A DNA stretch of 64,000 nt from Nocardia brasiliensis NBRC 14402 (lineage in GTDB: Bacteria; Actinomycetota; Actinomycetes; Mycobacteriales; Mycobacteriaceae), in contig NZ_BAFT02000112.1 of assembly GCF_000308475.2 (NCBI RefSeq), positions 62,001 to 126,000 on the forward strand. Reading direction: 5' to 3'. The notes under the pieces were generated by a model. The model searched no databases, was not told where the DNA came from, and saw only the letters and a list, made by a program, of their open reading frames with translations. The position numbers and the translations under genes are program-made. The first letter of the stretch is position 1. Each line of letters opens with the position of its first letter. Shown here one piece after another: positions 18,811 to 29,900 of this stretch.

Positions 18811-19260
18811 TCACCCAGCGCGGGACAGGCCGAGAGCAGGCAGTTCCAATAGGCTGTTGCCGGTGTTCTCGTTCCAGGCCCGATAAACCAGATCCGTGGG
18901 TTCCGGAACGTGCAGTGCGTCCCGCAGCCCGACCACCACCATCGTCGCCAGCCGGGTGTAGTCGGCGGTACGGATCGGCCAGGGCAACTCGATCCACCAG
19001 TTGTCGCCGTGCTGGAAATCGGGCAGCTGCCATCCCGCGCCCGCGATCAGTTCGTTGCCTGCCGCGCCGGCCTGCGCAGCGGAATCCAGCCATTTGTCGC
19101 TGACGAGCTCGGCCCACACCCTGTCCGCGGTTTGCAGAAACTGAGCGTACGGACCGACCTCCGAGGCCGAACCGGACTGGATGACCTTCACGATCGCGCC
19201 CTCCGGCAGCGCGGCCAATTCTTCGGCCAGTCCGGCCGCGAACTCATCCCACCCGGTCAA
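18811..19260 (-). CDS. TY-Chap-like secretion chaperone protein
   Basis: 149 residues if started at TTG 19260, whose first bases overlap the stop of the preceding gene (TTGA). The second half has the pattern of actinobacterial TY-Chap proteins: W-W-I-E-L-P-W-P, then DYTRLATMVVVGLRDAL and a closing Y-R-A-W motif. Such proteins have a secretion-chaperone fold like type III chaperones and are common near ESX and polymorphic-toxin genes. The upstream in-frame extension would lie inside the DUF6301-like gene and is rejected. Role as chaperone or immunity partner of the large toxin is inferred. Confidence 0.7.
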   Translation of the reverse strand: MTGWDEFAAGLAEELAALPEGAIVKVIQSGSASEVGPYAQFLQTADRVWAELVSDKWLDSAAQAGAAGNELIAGAGWQLPDFQHGDNWWIELPWPIRTADYTRLATMVVVGLRDALHVPEPTDLVYRAWNENTGNSLLELPALGLSRAG

Positions 19261-19745
19261 AGCTCTTGCCCTTCGAGTTCGACAGCCTGATCGCGCAGCG
19301 CGAGCTTGCCGTTGTTGATCAGCGAAAGCTGAACCGCGGTGGCGACATCTTTCAGCACGACGGTCGTTTCCGCACCGGCCCAACGGATCTCGGGCGAGGC
19401 TCCCGGCTTTCGGTCCGTCGGGTCGCCGAGCGCACCGGTCAGCGCGGCACCCATCTGGGCGAACGCGTCGCGCGACTGCGCGTGACCGGCCGCGTCGTCG
19501 GAAGCGGGACCGGCGACCTTGGCCGTGATGTACTCGGCCGCGCCGTCCGAACCGGCGATGCGGCCACTGCCCATCCCGAAACCGGTATCGAGCATCGCCC
19601 ACTCGGGCTTGGCGAGCACCACCTTCCACCCGAACTCCGCAGCCAGTTCAGCCGCGTCCGCCAGCCGCCACGACCACTGCACCGAACGCAGCCGAGTGGC
19701 CAGGTCGACGATCTCCTCGTCGGTCAGCGCGCGCCATTCCGTCAT
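19257..19745 (-). CDS. DUF6301-like protein
   Basis: 162 residues, ATG start. The N-terminal pattern (MTEWRALTDEEIVDLATRL, then W-x-W-R-L-x-D-A) and the overall layout match small DUF6301 proteins of mycolic-acid actinomycetes, which are often found in T7SS neighbourhoods. No catalytic motif or membrane segment is seen, so it is presumably cytoplasmic. Coupled by a 4-base overlap to the TY-Chap-like gene downstream. A role as an immunity or chaperone component is suggested only by the neighbours. Confidence 0.65.
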   Translation of the reverse strand: MTEWRALTDEEIVDLATRLRSVQWSWRLADAAELAAEFGWKVVLAKPEWAMLDTGFGMGSGRIAGSDGAAEYITAKVAGPASDDAAGHAQSRDAFAQMGAALTGALGDPTDRKPGASPEIRWAGAETTVVLKDVATAVQLSLINNGKLALRDQAVELEGQEL

Positions 19746-19849
19746 GCGATCACCCTAGTTGCCCCGTCGGACCTCGTGTTTCTGCGCGCTCGACTGTGCC
19801 ACAACGGGTAACCGGACACAACAGCGCCCGGCACTGGCCACCGCCTCGT

Positions 19850-20815
19850 TCACGCGGTGCGCGGACCCTGGGTGACCTGCGGATTCTCCACCTCGGCGAC
19901 GAATTTCTCGACCGCGTCGAGGGCCGCGCGGGCTTCCGGCAGAAATCGGTGACCGACCTGGAACACATGGAACATGCCGGGCCACAACTGGACCTCGCAG
20001 TGGCCGCCCGCGGCGCGTTGCGCGGTGCCGTAGTGCTCGGCGTCGGCACTGAGCATTTCGCTGCCGCCCGCTTGGAGGAGCATCGGCGGTAGATCGGCTC
20101 CGACGTGGGCGGCCACGTCCATTCGCGGGTCTTCGAAATGCGTTGTGCCGTAGTAAAGACCGGTCATGCGACGGGCCAGACCGAGGGTCATGAAGGCGTC
20201 GTTCACCTCCGCGCGGCGGGCCCGTGCCAGCGACCACGTCGCGTCCACCAGCGCGGAGAAGCCGATCAGTGCCTTCGGCTGCGGCAAGCCCAGCTCGCGC
20301 AATTGCCCACACAGACCGAGCGCCATATGACCGCCCGCCGAATCACCCATCAGAACAATGTCTTCCGCCGCGTGTCCTTGGTCGAGCAGCCAGCGATAGC
20401 CGTTCAGCACATCGTCGTGCGCGGCGGGGAAACGGTGTTCCGGGGCGCGCCGGTAGCGCAGGGTGAACGCCGGACGGTCCAGTCGGCGGGCCAGCTCGGA
20501 CACCAGGCCGCGATGCGTGGCCGGGCTGCACCCGACATACCCGCTGCCGTGCAGGTAGTAGATGAGGGCGCGGCCCGGTCGCGGCGGCACACCGACCCAC
20601 TCCCCTGCCGTCCGGCCGCGCGGGCCGGTGACATCCACCGGCGTGGTCGGCAACATGCGGTCGAACCAGAGCTGGCAAGCGAGGGCCAAACCCAGTCGCG
20701 CACCGGCCACCCCGAGCCGGTTCGCGGGCAGGCGCGCACCGAGCGGGCGCAAGGTGGATTGCAGCGCCCAGATCGTGCCGCGGCTGGGTAGGGACAGCGG
20801 ATCGCCGTTGATCAT
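19850..20815 (-). CDS. Alpha/beta hydrolase, hormone-sensitive lipase (HSL) type
   Basis: 321 residues from the ATG at 20815; a TTG at 20851 is an alternative start. It has the HSL-family oxyanion motif (HGSGYVG, H89) and the nucleophile elbow GDSAGG (S159). The acid/base part of the triad is probably in the QAGGSEMLSADAE segment and the later GMFHVFQ (His). Members hydrolyse short-chain acyl esters; Mycobacterium LipW/LipH-type enzymes are examples. No signal peptide is obvious. It sits about 110 bases after the 3058-residue toxin on the same strand, an unusual position inside a toxin-immunity row. Whether it belongs functionally to that locus or is a bystander cannot be told. Confidence 0.85.
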   Translation of the reverse strand: MINGDPLSLPSRGTIWALQSTLRPLGARLPANRLGVAGARLGLALACQLWFDRMLPTTPVDVTGPRGRTAGEWVGVPPRPGRALIYYLHGSGYVGCSPATHRGLVSELARRLDRPAFTLRYRRAPEHRFPAAHDDVLNGYRWLLDQGHAAEDIVLMGDSAGGHMALGLCGQLRELGLPQPKALIGFSALVDATWSLARARRAEVNDAFMTLGLARRMTGLYYGTTHFEDPRMDVAAHVGADLPPMLLQAGGSEMLSADAEHYGTAQRAAGGHCEVQLWPGMFHVFQVGHRFLPEARAALDAVEKFVAEVENPQVTQGPRTA

Positions 20816-20925
20816 CTGTCCAGTGAACCAAGCACTTCGCGCCCCTGGCAATCATCGCCGTTTCGATCGGGCGGAGTGCACAAAACCAGCCTTCACCTGC
20901 TGTGTCGTAGCACAGGATGGTGTGG

Positions 20926-23900
20926 TCAGACGAAGATGGCGGCACGGCGGGACGCGTCCGCGATGACGTCCCGGACCAGCAGACCCAGATCCATGTCCGC
21001 GGGCAGCGAGCGATAACGCAAGTCCGCGGCGATCGCGCCCCCGACGCTGACCACGAACCGTGTCGTGCGCTGATCGTAAGGAAGCCACTGCACAGCGACG
21101 GGTCCGTCCAGATCGATGTCCTGATTTCCGATACGCAAACCCAACCGGCCCTGATGCCGATAAAGCACCACAGGCATGTCACCCAGATCGCCGTAGACGC
21201 CACCCAGCGGACTCACCCCCGCAGGAGTCGCCCGCAGTGCCCCCGTCGCAGGTTCGAACTCGGCGAACACGCCGTACCCGACATAAGGACGCACTACAAC
21301 CGTTGTGCTGCTGGGACTTTCAGTGATGTACGAGCGTCGCCCATACCCGCTACCGCGCCCGCCGGATTGCGCACCGCCACCCATCGGCGGAACGAACGGA
21401 GGCGACGGTGGTGTGCTCTGCGCCGGGAATACCTCCGGGCCCGGCATGCCTGGAGTGGGCGAAACCTGCGGCGAAAATGGGACATTCGGCCGAGCCGGCT
21501 CCTGCGATGGACCTACTTGACTCCCCGGTACCGACGAACCCGGTACGTGCGGAGTGCGATCCTGCGGCGCCCCCGGTTGGGTTGGCGACTGTGCAGAGTT
21601 CGGCGCCGGGTCCTGCGGCGGCACCCACAAATCCGGTGCAGGTGCGCCCGGCACGGTCGGGAGCTGTGGCGAATTCGGCGGTACCGGGGACTGTGCCTGC
21701 CCTGGCAGGGTTGGCGGCTGCGCTATGTCCTGCTGGACCGCGGACTCTGGCTGGACCGGCAGGCCCGGCGGCACAGGCGACGTTGAAGGCTCCGGCAGCA
21801 GCGGAAACACAGGCGGAGCGGGCCAATCCGGCAGGGTCGGCAGATTCGGCGGCGTCGGCAACCCAGGCGGCACGGGCCCGTCCGGCGGAGCCGGAATCCC
21901 CGGCGGCACCGGGATCCCAAGCGGGATTGGCAGGTCCAGCGGAACCGGAATGCCCGGCGGCACGGGCAAGTTCGGCGGTGTCGGGATTTCCGGCGGTTCG
22001 GTGGGTGGGACCGGCAGACCTGGCGGAACCGGAATCCCTGGCGGGACCGGCAGATCCGGGGGGACCGGAATGCCTGGTGGTATCGGAATGCCCGGTGGAA
22101 CCGGCAGATCCGGCGGAACCGGAATGCCCGGCGGCACGGGGAAGTTCGGGGGTGTCGGGATTTCCGGCGGGTCGGTTGGTGGGACCGGTGGTGTGGGGAG
22201 CTGCGGGGGCGCCGGAGGGCATGGGGGTGCAGGGGGTGTGGGCGGGTGTGGGGTGGCGTGGGGGTGTGGCGGGTGCGGGGTGACCGGTGGGGTCGGGGGT
22301 TGAGGCGGGGTCGGGGGTTGAGGTGGGGTGGGGGGTTGAGGTGGGGTGGGGGGTTGAGGCCGGGTCGGAGGTTGGGGTGGGGTGGGGGTTGGGGTCCGGG
22401 ACGGGCCATGGGAGGGGGTGGGGTGGATGGGTTCGGGGAACTCGAACTCGTAGTCCCTGGGTGGGTGAGGGATGTGTGAACGCAGGGCTCGACCTGGTAG
22501 CTGTGGGATTCGGTGTGAATCGTCTTCGGGAGTAGCAGGTTTCGGCGGATCGGCATCGTCTGCGCGGCTTGTGTGCGAGTCTGTGCCCGGCCGCGGTGCG
22601 AACTCGTCCGGGACGCCCGGATTTCGCGTCTGCGACGCACCCGGTTCTGTCGCCGCGGTCCCGCTGGTATCGCGCTGTTCGAGTTCGGCGAACTTGTCGG
22701 CTATTTCGCGGTGGGCGGCGTCCAGGTCGTCCATCAGTCGCTGGTGTTCGGATTGGGCTGCGAGGTCGGTGCGGATGCGGTCGAGCCGGTCGAGGGTATG
22801 TCGGAGCTGGGCATCGGCTGCTGCCGCGTGACGGCGGTAAGCCTCGTCTACCTTTGCGAGTTCCCTTGACAGTGCGTCGTCGATCCGCGAACTCGGATCC
22901 GTCGAATCGGGTTCCAGCACACTCTCATGCGCATCCAGCGACTCGTTCAGCTCGCGACCGACCTGCTCGAGGCGATCGAGCACCCGCTGCAACTCCGCGT
23001 CGGCTTCCTCGGCGTGCCGCCGATACGATTCGTCTAGCGCGGCCAGCTCACGCGTCAACGCTTCATCGATCCGCGAGCGCGGATCGGCCGAATCCGCCTG
23101 AGCGTCAGGCACACCCAATTCACGGCTGATCTGCTCGAGGCGGTCGAGCACCTGCCGGAGTTCGGTGTCGGCCCATTCCGCATGGCGTCGATACGCTTCG
23201 TCGACCTTCGCCAGCTCCCGTGCCAGCGCCGCGTCGATTCGCGAAACCGGTTCGATCGGCTCCGATTCCGGCGTGCGGTCCGAGGTTTGCAATGCCTCGT
23301 CCAGCTCGCGACCCACCTGTTCGAGCCGATCGAGCACCCGCTGCAACTCCGCGTCGGCCTCCTCGGCGTGCCGCCGATACGACTCGTCCACCGCCGCCAG
23401 CTCACGCGCCAGCGCCTCATCGATCCGCGACGAGCGTTCCGACGCGTTCTCGGTCGGCGTCTCGGAAACCGGCTGCCGCGCCGGATCCTTCGCGGACGCC
23501 ACGCTGCCGGTTTCGGGTGACGATCCGTCCCGGATGGGCGTCGTGCGATCAATCTCGCCCTCTGCCACGGGTTCTGATTGCTTGTCCGTACGCGCAGGGT
23601 CGGCACCGTCACGATCGACAACTGCGTCGAACCGCGCCGCGATCTCGCGCCTACGCTGCGCCAACTCGTCCATCAGTCGCTGGTGTTCGCGCTGCGCCCA
23701 CTCCTCGTTGTGCCGGAGCGCTTCGTCCAGCGCCTCGGTCTCGCGGCGCAGCACTTCCTCGACGAAAGACCGCGGTTGTTCCGGCGCGGGTCGCGTCCCA
23801 GCCTTGCCCGAATCGCCCTCCCGCGCAGAATTATCGGAATCCTCCGTTTTCGGTTCGGCTGATGCCGGTTGATCGGGCGAGACCGGCGGCACCTCCGCAC

Positions 23901-26900
23901 CGCCGGAACTCGGCCGGCGGGGCGGCGGATCGGTGGTGGGCGGCGCGGTCGTGGGCGGATCTCCGTCAGGCCCATCAAGCGGCGTGCGCGGCCCGTCACC
24001 CGGCCGACCGCGCTCCGCACTACCCGAAAGCTGTTCCGGTGCAGCGTAGAACTCGTCGGCCACCACGCCGAGTGCGCGGATCTGTGCTGCCCGCCGGCGG
24101 ACCTCGTCGCGCATCTTCGCGATTTCGGCGGCCAGTTCTTGCGGGTTGAGCCCCTCGTGCTTTTCGATCTTGCCGTCGCGGTAGGCCTCGTACACCTTCC
24201 GGAAGGTGGCGTCGTCGGCATCGGCGAGGTCCACGCCGACCAGCCGTGCCCAGTCCCGGTTGGGATCAGGCCGGTCATCGGTGTTGTCGCTGTCGCGATC
24301 CCAGGTGCCGTCGCCGTCCTGCCGAGCGGGATGGTCGGTGAGTGTCTGCCCGAAGTCGAGCGGATCACCCGACGGCATCGCGTCGCGGATGATGTCGCGC
24401 AGGGCGTGGATCGCCTCGGGATCGTGGATGGGCGGCTCGCCGGTGACGCGCGGATCGGCGGAGAGGTCGCCGCGCGGCACGTCGGAGTAGGGGTCGACCC
24501 GGATCAGGGCGCCCGTGTACTCGGTGAGCGCGTTCTTCAGCAGATCCTGTTTGCCGTCCCGCTCGAGCTGCGCGAACAGCTTGCGGAGCTTCTTCGGATC
24601 GAGGCTGTTCGAGTCCAGGCCGTGCACCAGCCGGCCCGCCTCGTTCTTACGGTATTTCGGCGGGACCAGCTCGGACGGCTCGACACCGAGCCGCTTCGCC
24701 AGTTGGTCACGTGCCGCGACGAAAGCGGCGGGGTCCAGATCACGCAACTGCTTGGCATACGCCACGAGGTCGGCTACCTGCTGTGCGCGCAACGCATTTC
24801 GGAACGAACTGTCGGTCAGCGCGTCGGCGAGACGTTGCGGGCTCAGCTCGGCTTCGGGAATGCCGAGACGCGTGGCCAATTGGCTGCGCGCGTCGCTGAT
24901 GTCGTTGAACGAGGCGATATCGTTCATCGACCGCGCGAAGTCGGCCAGCGCTTCGATCTGTCCGGCGCGAACGGCGTTGTCCAGCTTCAGATCCGCGATC
25001 GTCCGCGCCAGGCGGTCCGGATGCAGGGCGTCGGGTTGCAGCCCGAGTGTCCTTGCCACGTCCACCAGATCCGCAAGGATCTCCGGGCGCGGCCGGGGCG
25101 GGGCTTCCGGCGCGTCCACGCCATCCGGCTCGGTGCGGGGCGCGGTGGTGTCGTCGAGCACCACTGGCCGCCACTGACCGTCGTTGTCGCGCAACAGGGT
25201 TACCGCCAGATCGCGGCCGTCGACGCGTTCCCGGTGGTGGTAGACATCGGGGGTGCCGACCGGCTCGAGCTGGATGCGACCGTTTCGATCCGTCCGGGCC
25301 TTATGGAAATCGACCTGCACCTCACCGCGTTTCACCGCCTGCGCGAGGTCGGGATGCTCGGTGAGCACCCTGGCCAGCGCGGTTGCCCGGTCCTGTGGTC
25401 CGTCGATGACCACGAGCCGATCGGGCGCACCCTCGCCGACCGGAATCCGCACGACCTGGTCGCCGAACGGCTGTCCGACGGGCGGCTGATCGTCGGATGC
25501 CGGATACAGCCGGATCTCGGCGGCATCGGCGAACTCCGCCAGTCGATCGGCGCGCGCCTGGTTCGCGGCCCGCAGTTCTTCGATCCGCTGGATGGTCACG
25601 GAGTCGATGTCGAGCCCGAACATCTGCGCCCAGGTGGACAGTTCATCGCGGAGCTGGTCGCGGCGCAGCGCATGTTCGAAGTAGGCGCGCGGTCCCTGAT
25701 CACGGCCGAGTTCGTCGTCGTCCGGTCCGATATCGCCCCACTCTTTGAGCGGGTCCGCGCCGTTGCCGACGGGGGTGTAGTTCTGCACACCCGGCATGCC
25801 GTCGAAAGCCGCGTTGATCTCCCTGAGGAAGCGGCCCATCGGGTTCTCGTCGAAGAAGCTGACTTCGTCGGAGTACGGGATGGGTTGACCGGCCGGATCG
25901 GGTTCCCCGTGCCGAGTGGGCCGGCGATCGGCGCCGTCCTCATCGAATTCGTCGTCGTCCGAGTAGAAGTCGGCGTCGTCATCGTCGCGCCTGTGCGCGT
26001 CCGGTCCTTCGAGTTCTCCCGGCGGCCGGTTCCGATTCTCGCCCGCTTCCAGCGGGGGCCGCGAATCCTGGCCTGCCACATCCTCTCTGGTGTACGGCCG
26101 GGTCTGTTCCTCGTTGAAACGCCGGTACGCGTCCGCGAGGCCTTCGACTGCCGCGGCCTCGCGCAGGGTGCGGTATTCCTGCTCGTCGATCGTTCGGCGC
26201 ACCGTCGCCGGATCGTCGTCGGGCAGCTCGAAGCCCAAGCGGTCAGCCATGTCCGACAGCGATTCGTCGGCGGGTGGCGGGCCGTCCGGCTCGGCTATGG
26301 GCTCCGGCGCCGGCGGTTGCTGCGCCAGCAGCTCGGCCTCGGCTTCGGAGATCAGACCCAGCCGTGCCATATCGTCGACGATCCGGCGACGCTGTTCCGG
26401 ATCGGACACGGTGAGCGCGTCGGTCAAGACCGCCCTGGCCTCTTCGGCAGACATCCGACGGACCTCGAACAGGTCGGTGACGGTCTCGCGCACCAGGTCC
26501 GGGTCCGCGTCACTGACCCAGAACCGGTACTCCTCGCCGTCCGCCGTGCGCGGCGGCACGAAATCGCCTGCCACATCGCGTTCGCGTCCCGACAGCTGAC
26601 CGAGGAGGGGGACGAGCTCGCGGTTCTTCCACATCGTCGCCCCCTCTTTCAGGATGCGGGCGACGTTGGGCGCGTTGCCTGCGCCCGGTTCCGGGGCGGG
26701 GCCCATCGTCGGGACGTCCGGGTTGGCCGGCACGTGCGGTGCCGGAGCGGGCGGCGGATCGAACAGGTCCGGTGCGCTGGCAACCCCGTCACGCAGCGCG
26801 GTTTGCCCGCGGCCGTCCTCACCCGAGCCGGACGGGTATTTCGGATTGTCGCCTTCGTAGCCGCGCACATGAGTCCGGTCCCGAAAGCGTTCCCACGCAC

Positions 26901-29900
26901 GGCGAACCGCCGACTTCTTCTCGACCTCGCTCGAGCTCTCGCGGCGGGCGGGCGCCTCGCCGTCGGCGGCGGGCGCTGCGCGCCACCGATCTTCGCCGTC
27001 CGGACGCAACGCCAGCGGCACTTGCTCGCCGTCGATATCGACCGTGTGCGGGCGGGTGTCGTCGGCGAGTACGATCTCGTCCGGCTCGAGTACCGGCGAG
27101 TCATCGGAATCGTTGTCGCGGTGCGAATTCGGCTTCGCCTGCTCGCCCGGATCGTCTGGTGCCGCCGACGGCGGTAGTTCGCTCGGCGGCTTCTTCCCGC
27201 CACCGTTCGAGCTCGACGCAGGTTCGACCGGGTCGCCGTCCGGTACAGGCGGACGATCGCCGACATCGACGGTGTGCAGTTCCGAAGCAGTGGGCGCCGT
27301 GTCGGACTCGCTGTGCTGCTGCGGAATCCCGTTCTCGTCGAACAGGATCGTACGGATGAGCGCGACCGGATGGTCGCCGTCCGGCAGGATCGGCGGGAAG
27401 CCGTGCGCCAACCCCGCGGTGAGATCGCGGACGACGATCGTCCCGTTCTCTTTGACCAGCACGTAGGCGTGGGCACCGACGTTGTGCTCGTCGACCGTGC
27501 CGTAAACGTCCACCACCAGCGCGGCCACCCCGTCGGGTCGCTCGATCGGGTTGCCGCCGGCGTCGCGGAGCACGCTGCCGTCCGGCCCGGTCTCGTACCG
27601 CAGTGCGTCGCGAATCACGTTGTGGTTCTCGACGTCTCGCAGCGGCGCGCCGGCGGCTCGCTCGATTTCCGGCTGGGACACACCGTCCAGACCGATTTCT
27701 CTGGTCGGCACCTCGATCACGGCGCTACCGGTGAGTTCCCGGATCAGTTCGAGGCTGCGCACCGCACAGTCGCGTGGATGCTCGGCCACCAATTGTTCCG
27801 GACGCGTCACGACGGTCTCGTCGGTGGTGCGCTGGCCGCTCTCCGTGGGAGCAGCCCGATCTGCGCGCGGTGCCGGAGCCGTCTCCGCACCGGCCGCGGC
27901 GGCGAGCGGCAACAGTCCTGCCGCATCGAGCGGACCATCGCTGTCGGCTCGGGGCGGAAGCTCGTTCTCCGACAACGGAACCCCGACATCGGTTTCCTGG
28001 CCGGCCGGGGTGGAACCGTCCGCGACAGCGTGCCCCCGTGGCACAGGTTCGCCACTCGATCCCGACTGCAAGCCCGACCGGTGATCGTTGCCGCGCGCGG
28101 AACCATCGGCCAGGCCCGATCTACGGTCACCGCCGGTGTTTTCGCCACGGACATCACCCGCGCGCGGACGATCAGTAGACGTACGTGCCTCGCCCGGCGC
28201 TCTGCCGTCCGCGGTCCCGGCGCGCGGCTCCAGACCCGTACGCGACTGTTCTACGCGCGGTGCATCCGTACCGGTGTGTGGTCGGACCTCGCTTGCCACC
28301 GGCCGCAACGGGCTGGAAGACCCAGGGCTACTGCGATTTTCACCTCCCGCGACCGGTCCGGTCGAGCCCTGTTGCGCCGGAGCAGCACTCGGGTGGGTAG
28401 CGGGCGTGTGCGAGGGTGCGGTAGTGACCGGGCCGCCGTCAGCCAGGCCGTTATGCGCGGTAATCGGGTCATTTCCGGTAGTGGTGGCGTCGATGCCACC
28501 TTCCGAGGAGTGCACTGCGTCCTGCGCCGCCATCCCCGCCCGCTGATCGGCAGCACCACTCGAATCGCCCTGCGCGGCCACACCATCAGCGCTCGCGCTG
28601 CCACCTTCGGCAGGTCGCCCGGTGCTGCCGTCACCGGTCCGGGCCGCGGCGTCGCCCGCCCGGCCATCCGACGATGCCTCACTGCTTGCGCTCCGAACAG
28701 AGTCCCCCGATCGGCCCGCGGAATCGCTCGACGTTCCGTCATCGCTGTCCCTCGCCGCGCCGCTATCGCTTTCGGCCGACGCTCTTCGACCGTCTCCTCC
28801 AGACGCTCTGCCGTCGCCCGCGGAACCCCGCTCTGCCCCGTCGCTGCCGTTCTGCCGACCAACGTCCGCATCGGCTGCACGGCCGCGCCCCTCGGCACCC
28901 GCGGGACGCGTCGCACTGCCGTCACTACCGGACCGACCGCCGTCCCCCGCCGCCCTACTGCCATCACCAGCGGCACCCGTACCGCCGTCACCAGCCGCAC
29001 CGCGACTGCCGGCACCCGCCCCGTCAGGCCGGAATCCGACGCGCGCACCGTCGGTCGACTGTGCACCGCCGGGACCATCGACCGCATCGGCGAAGCGTGT
29101 CCCGAAGTCCGGCCTGCCGAACATCTCCGGCCGCATGCTGCCCCAAGCATGCTGTGCACCAACCTTGTTCACTGCCGACATGGCACCGTTGGCGGCGCCC
29201 GCGGTGAACATTCGCCAGTCGACCTGGGTGTTCTTCAGGTTGTTCCAGGCGTCGCCCCACCCGTTCTTCGCGGCATCGATCCCGAACTGGGTGCCGGTCG
29301 CGGCGACGAAACCCGCGCCCGCGCCGACGAGACCCGCCGCGGGACCGGTGATCGCGGCGCGCATCCACGGCTTCATCTCCGCGCTCAGCTTGTTGCCGAG
29401 CCAATCGCCGAACGGCCCCGCCGCGGCACCGCCTGCCGCCGAGCTCACCGCGGTCACCGCGACCTGTTCCCAGTTGATGTTCTTGCGATGCCCTTGGTCG
29501 ACCTGCCACTGCTGGACGCCCAGTTCCTGCAAAGTGCCGAGCATCGTGTCGATCGCGACATGCCGCAGCATGAATTTCGCGAACTTGGACGCGACGAGTT
29601 TGCCGACGTGCCGGATGATCGCGGCGACGACCCGCTGACCGATGATCCGCACGGCCACCCGGGTGAGCCCGATCGCGGCCGCCTCGACCGCGGGGGCGGT
29701 AGGCGGAAAAAGCCATGCCGCAGCGAGTTCGGCCGCCAGCAAGCCCAGCGAGGACCAGTACATCAGTTTGGCGTACTCGATCTCGGTGCCGACGCTGTGG
29801 GCGGATTCGCCGATCTGATCGAAGAGCGTGGCCAGCTTCTCCAGCGACTGGTCCTTCTCCGATCCGTCGCCGGACCGCATGCTGTCGAAGCCCTTGATCA

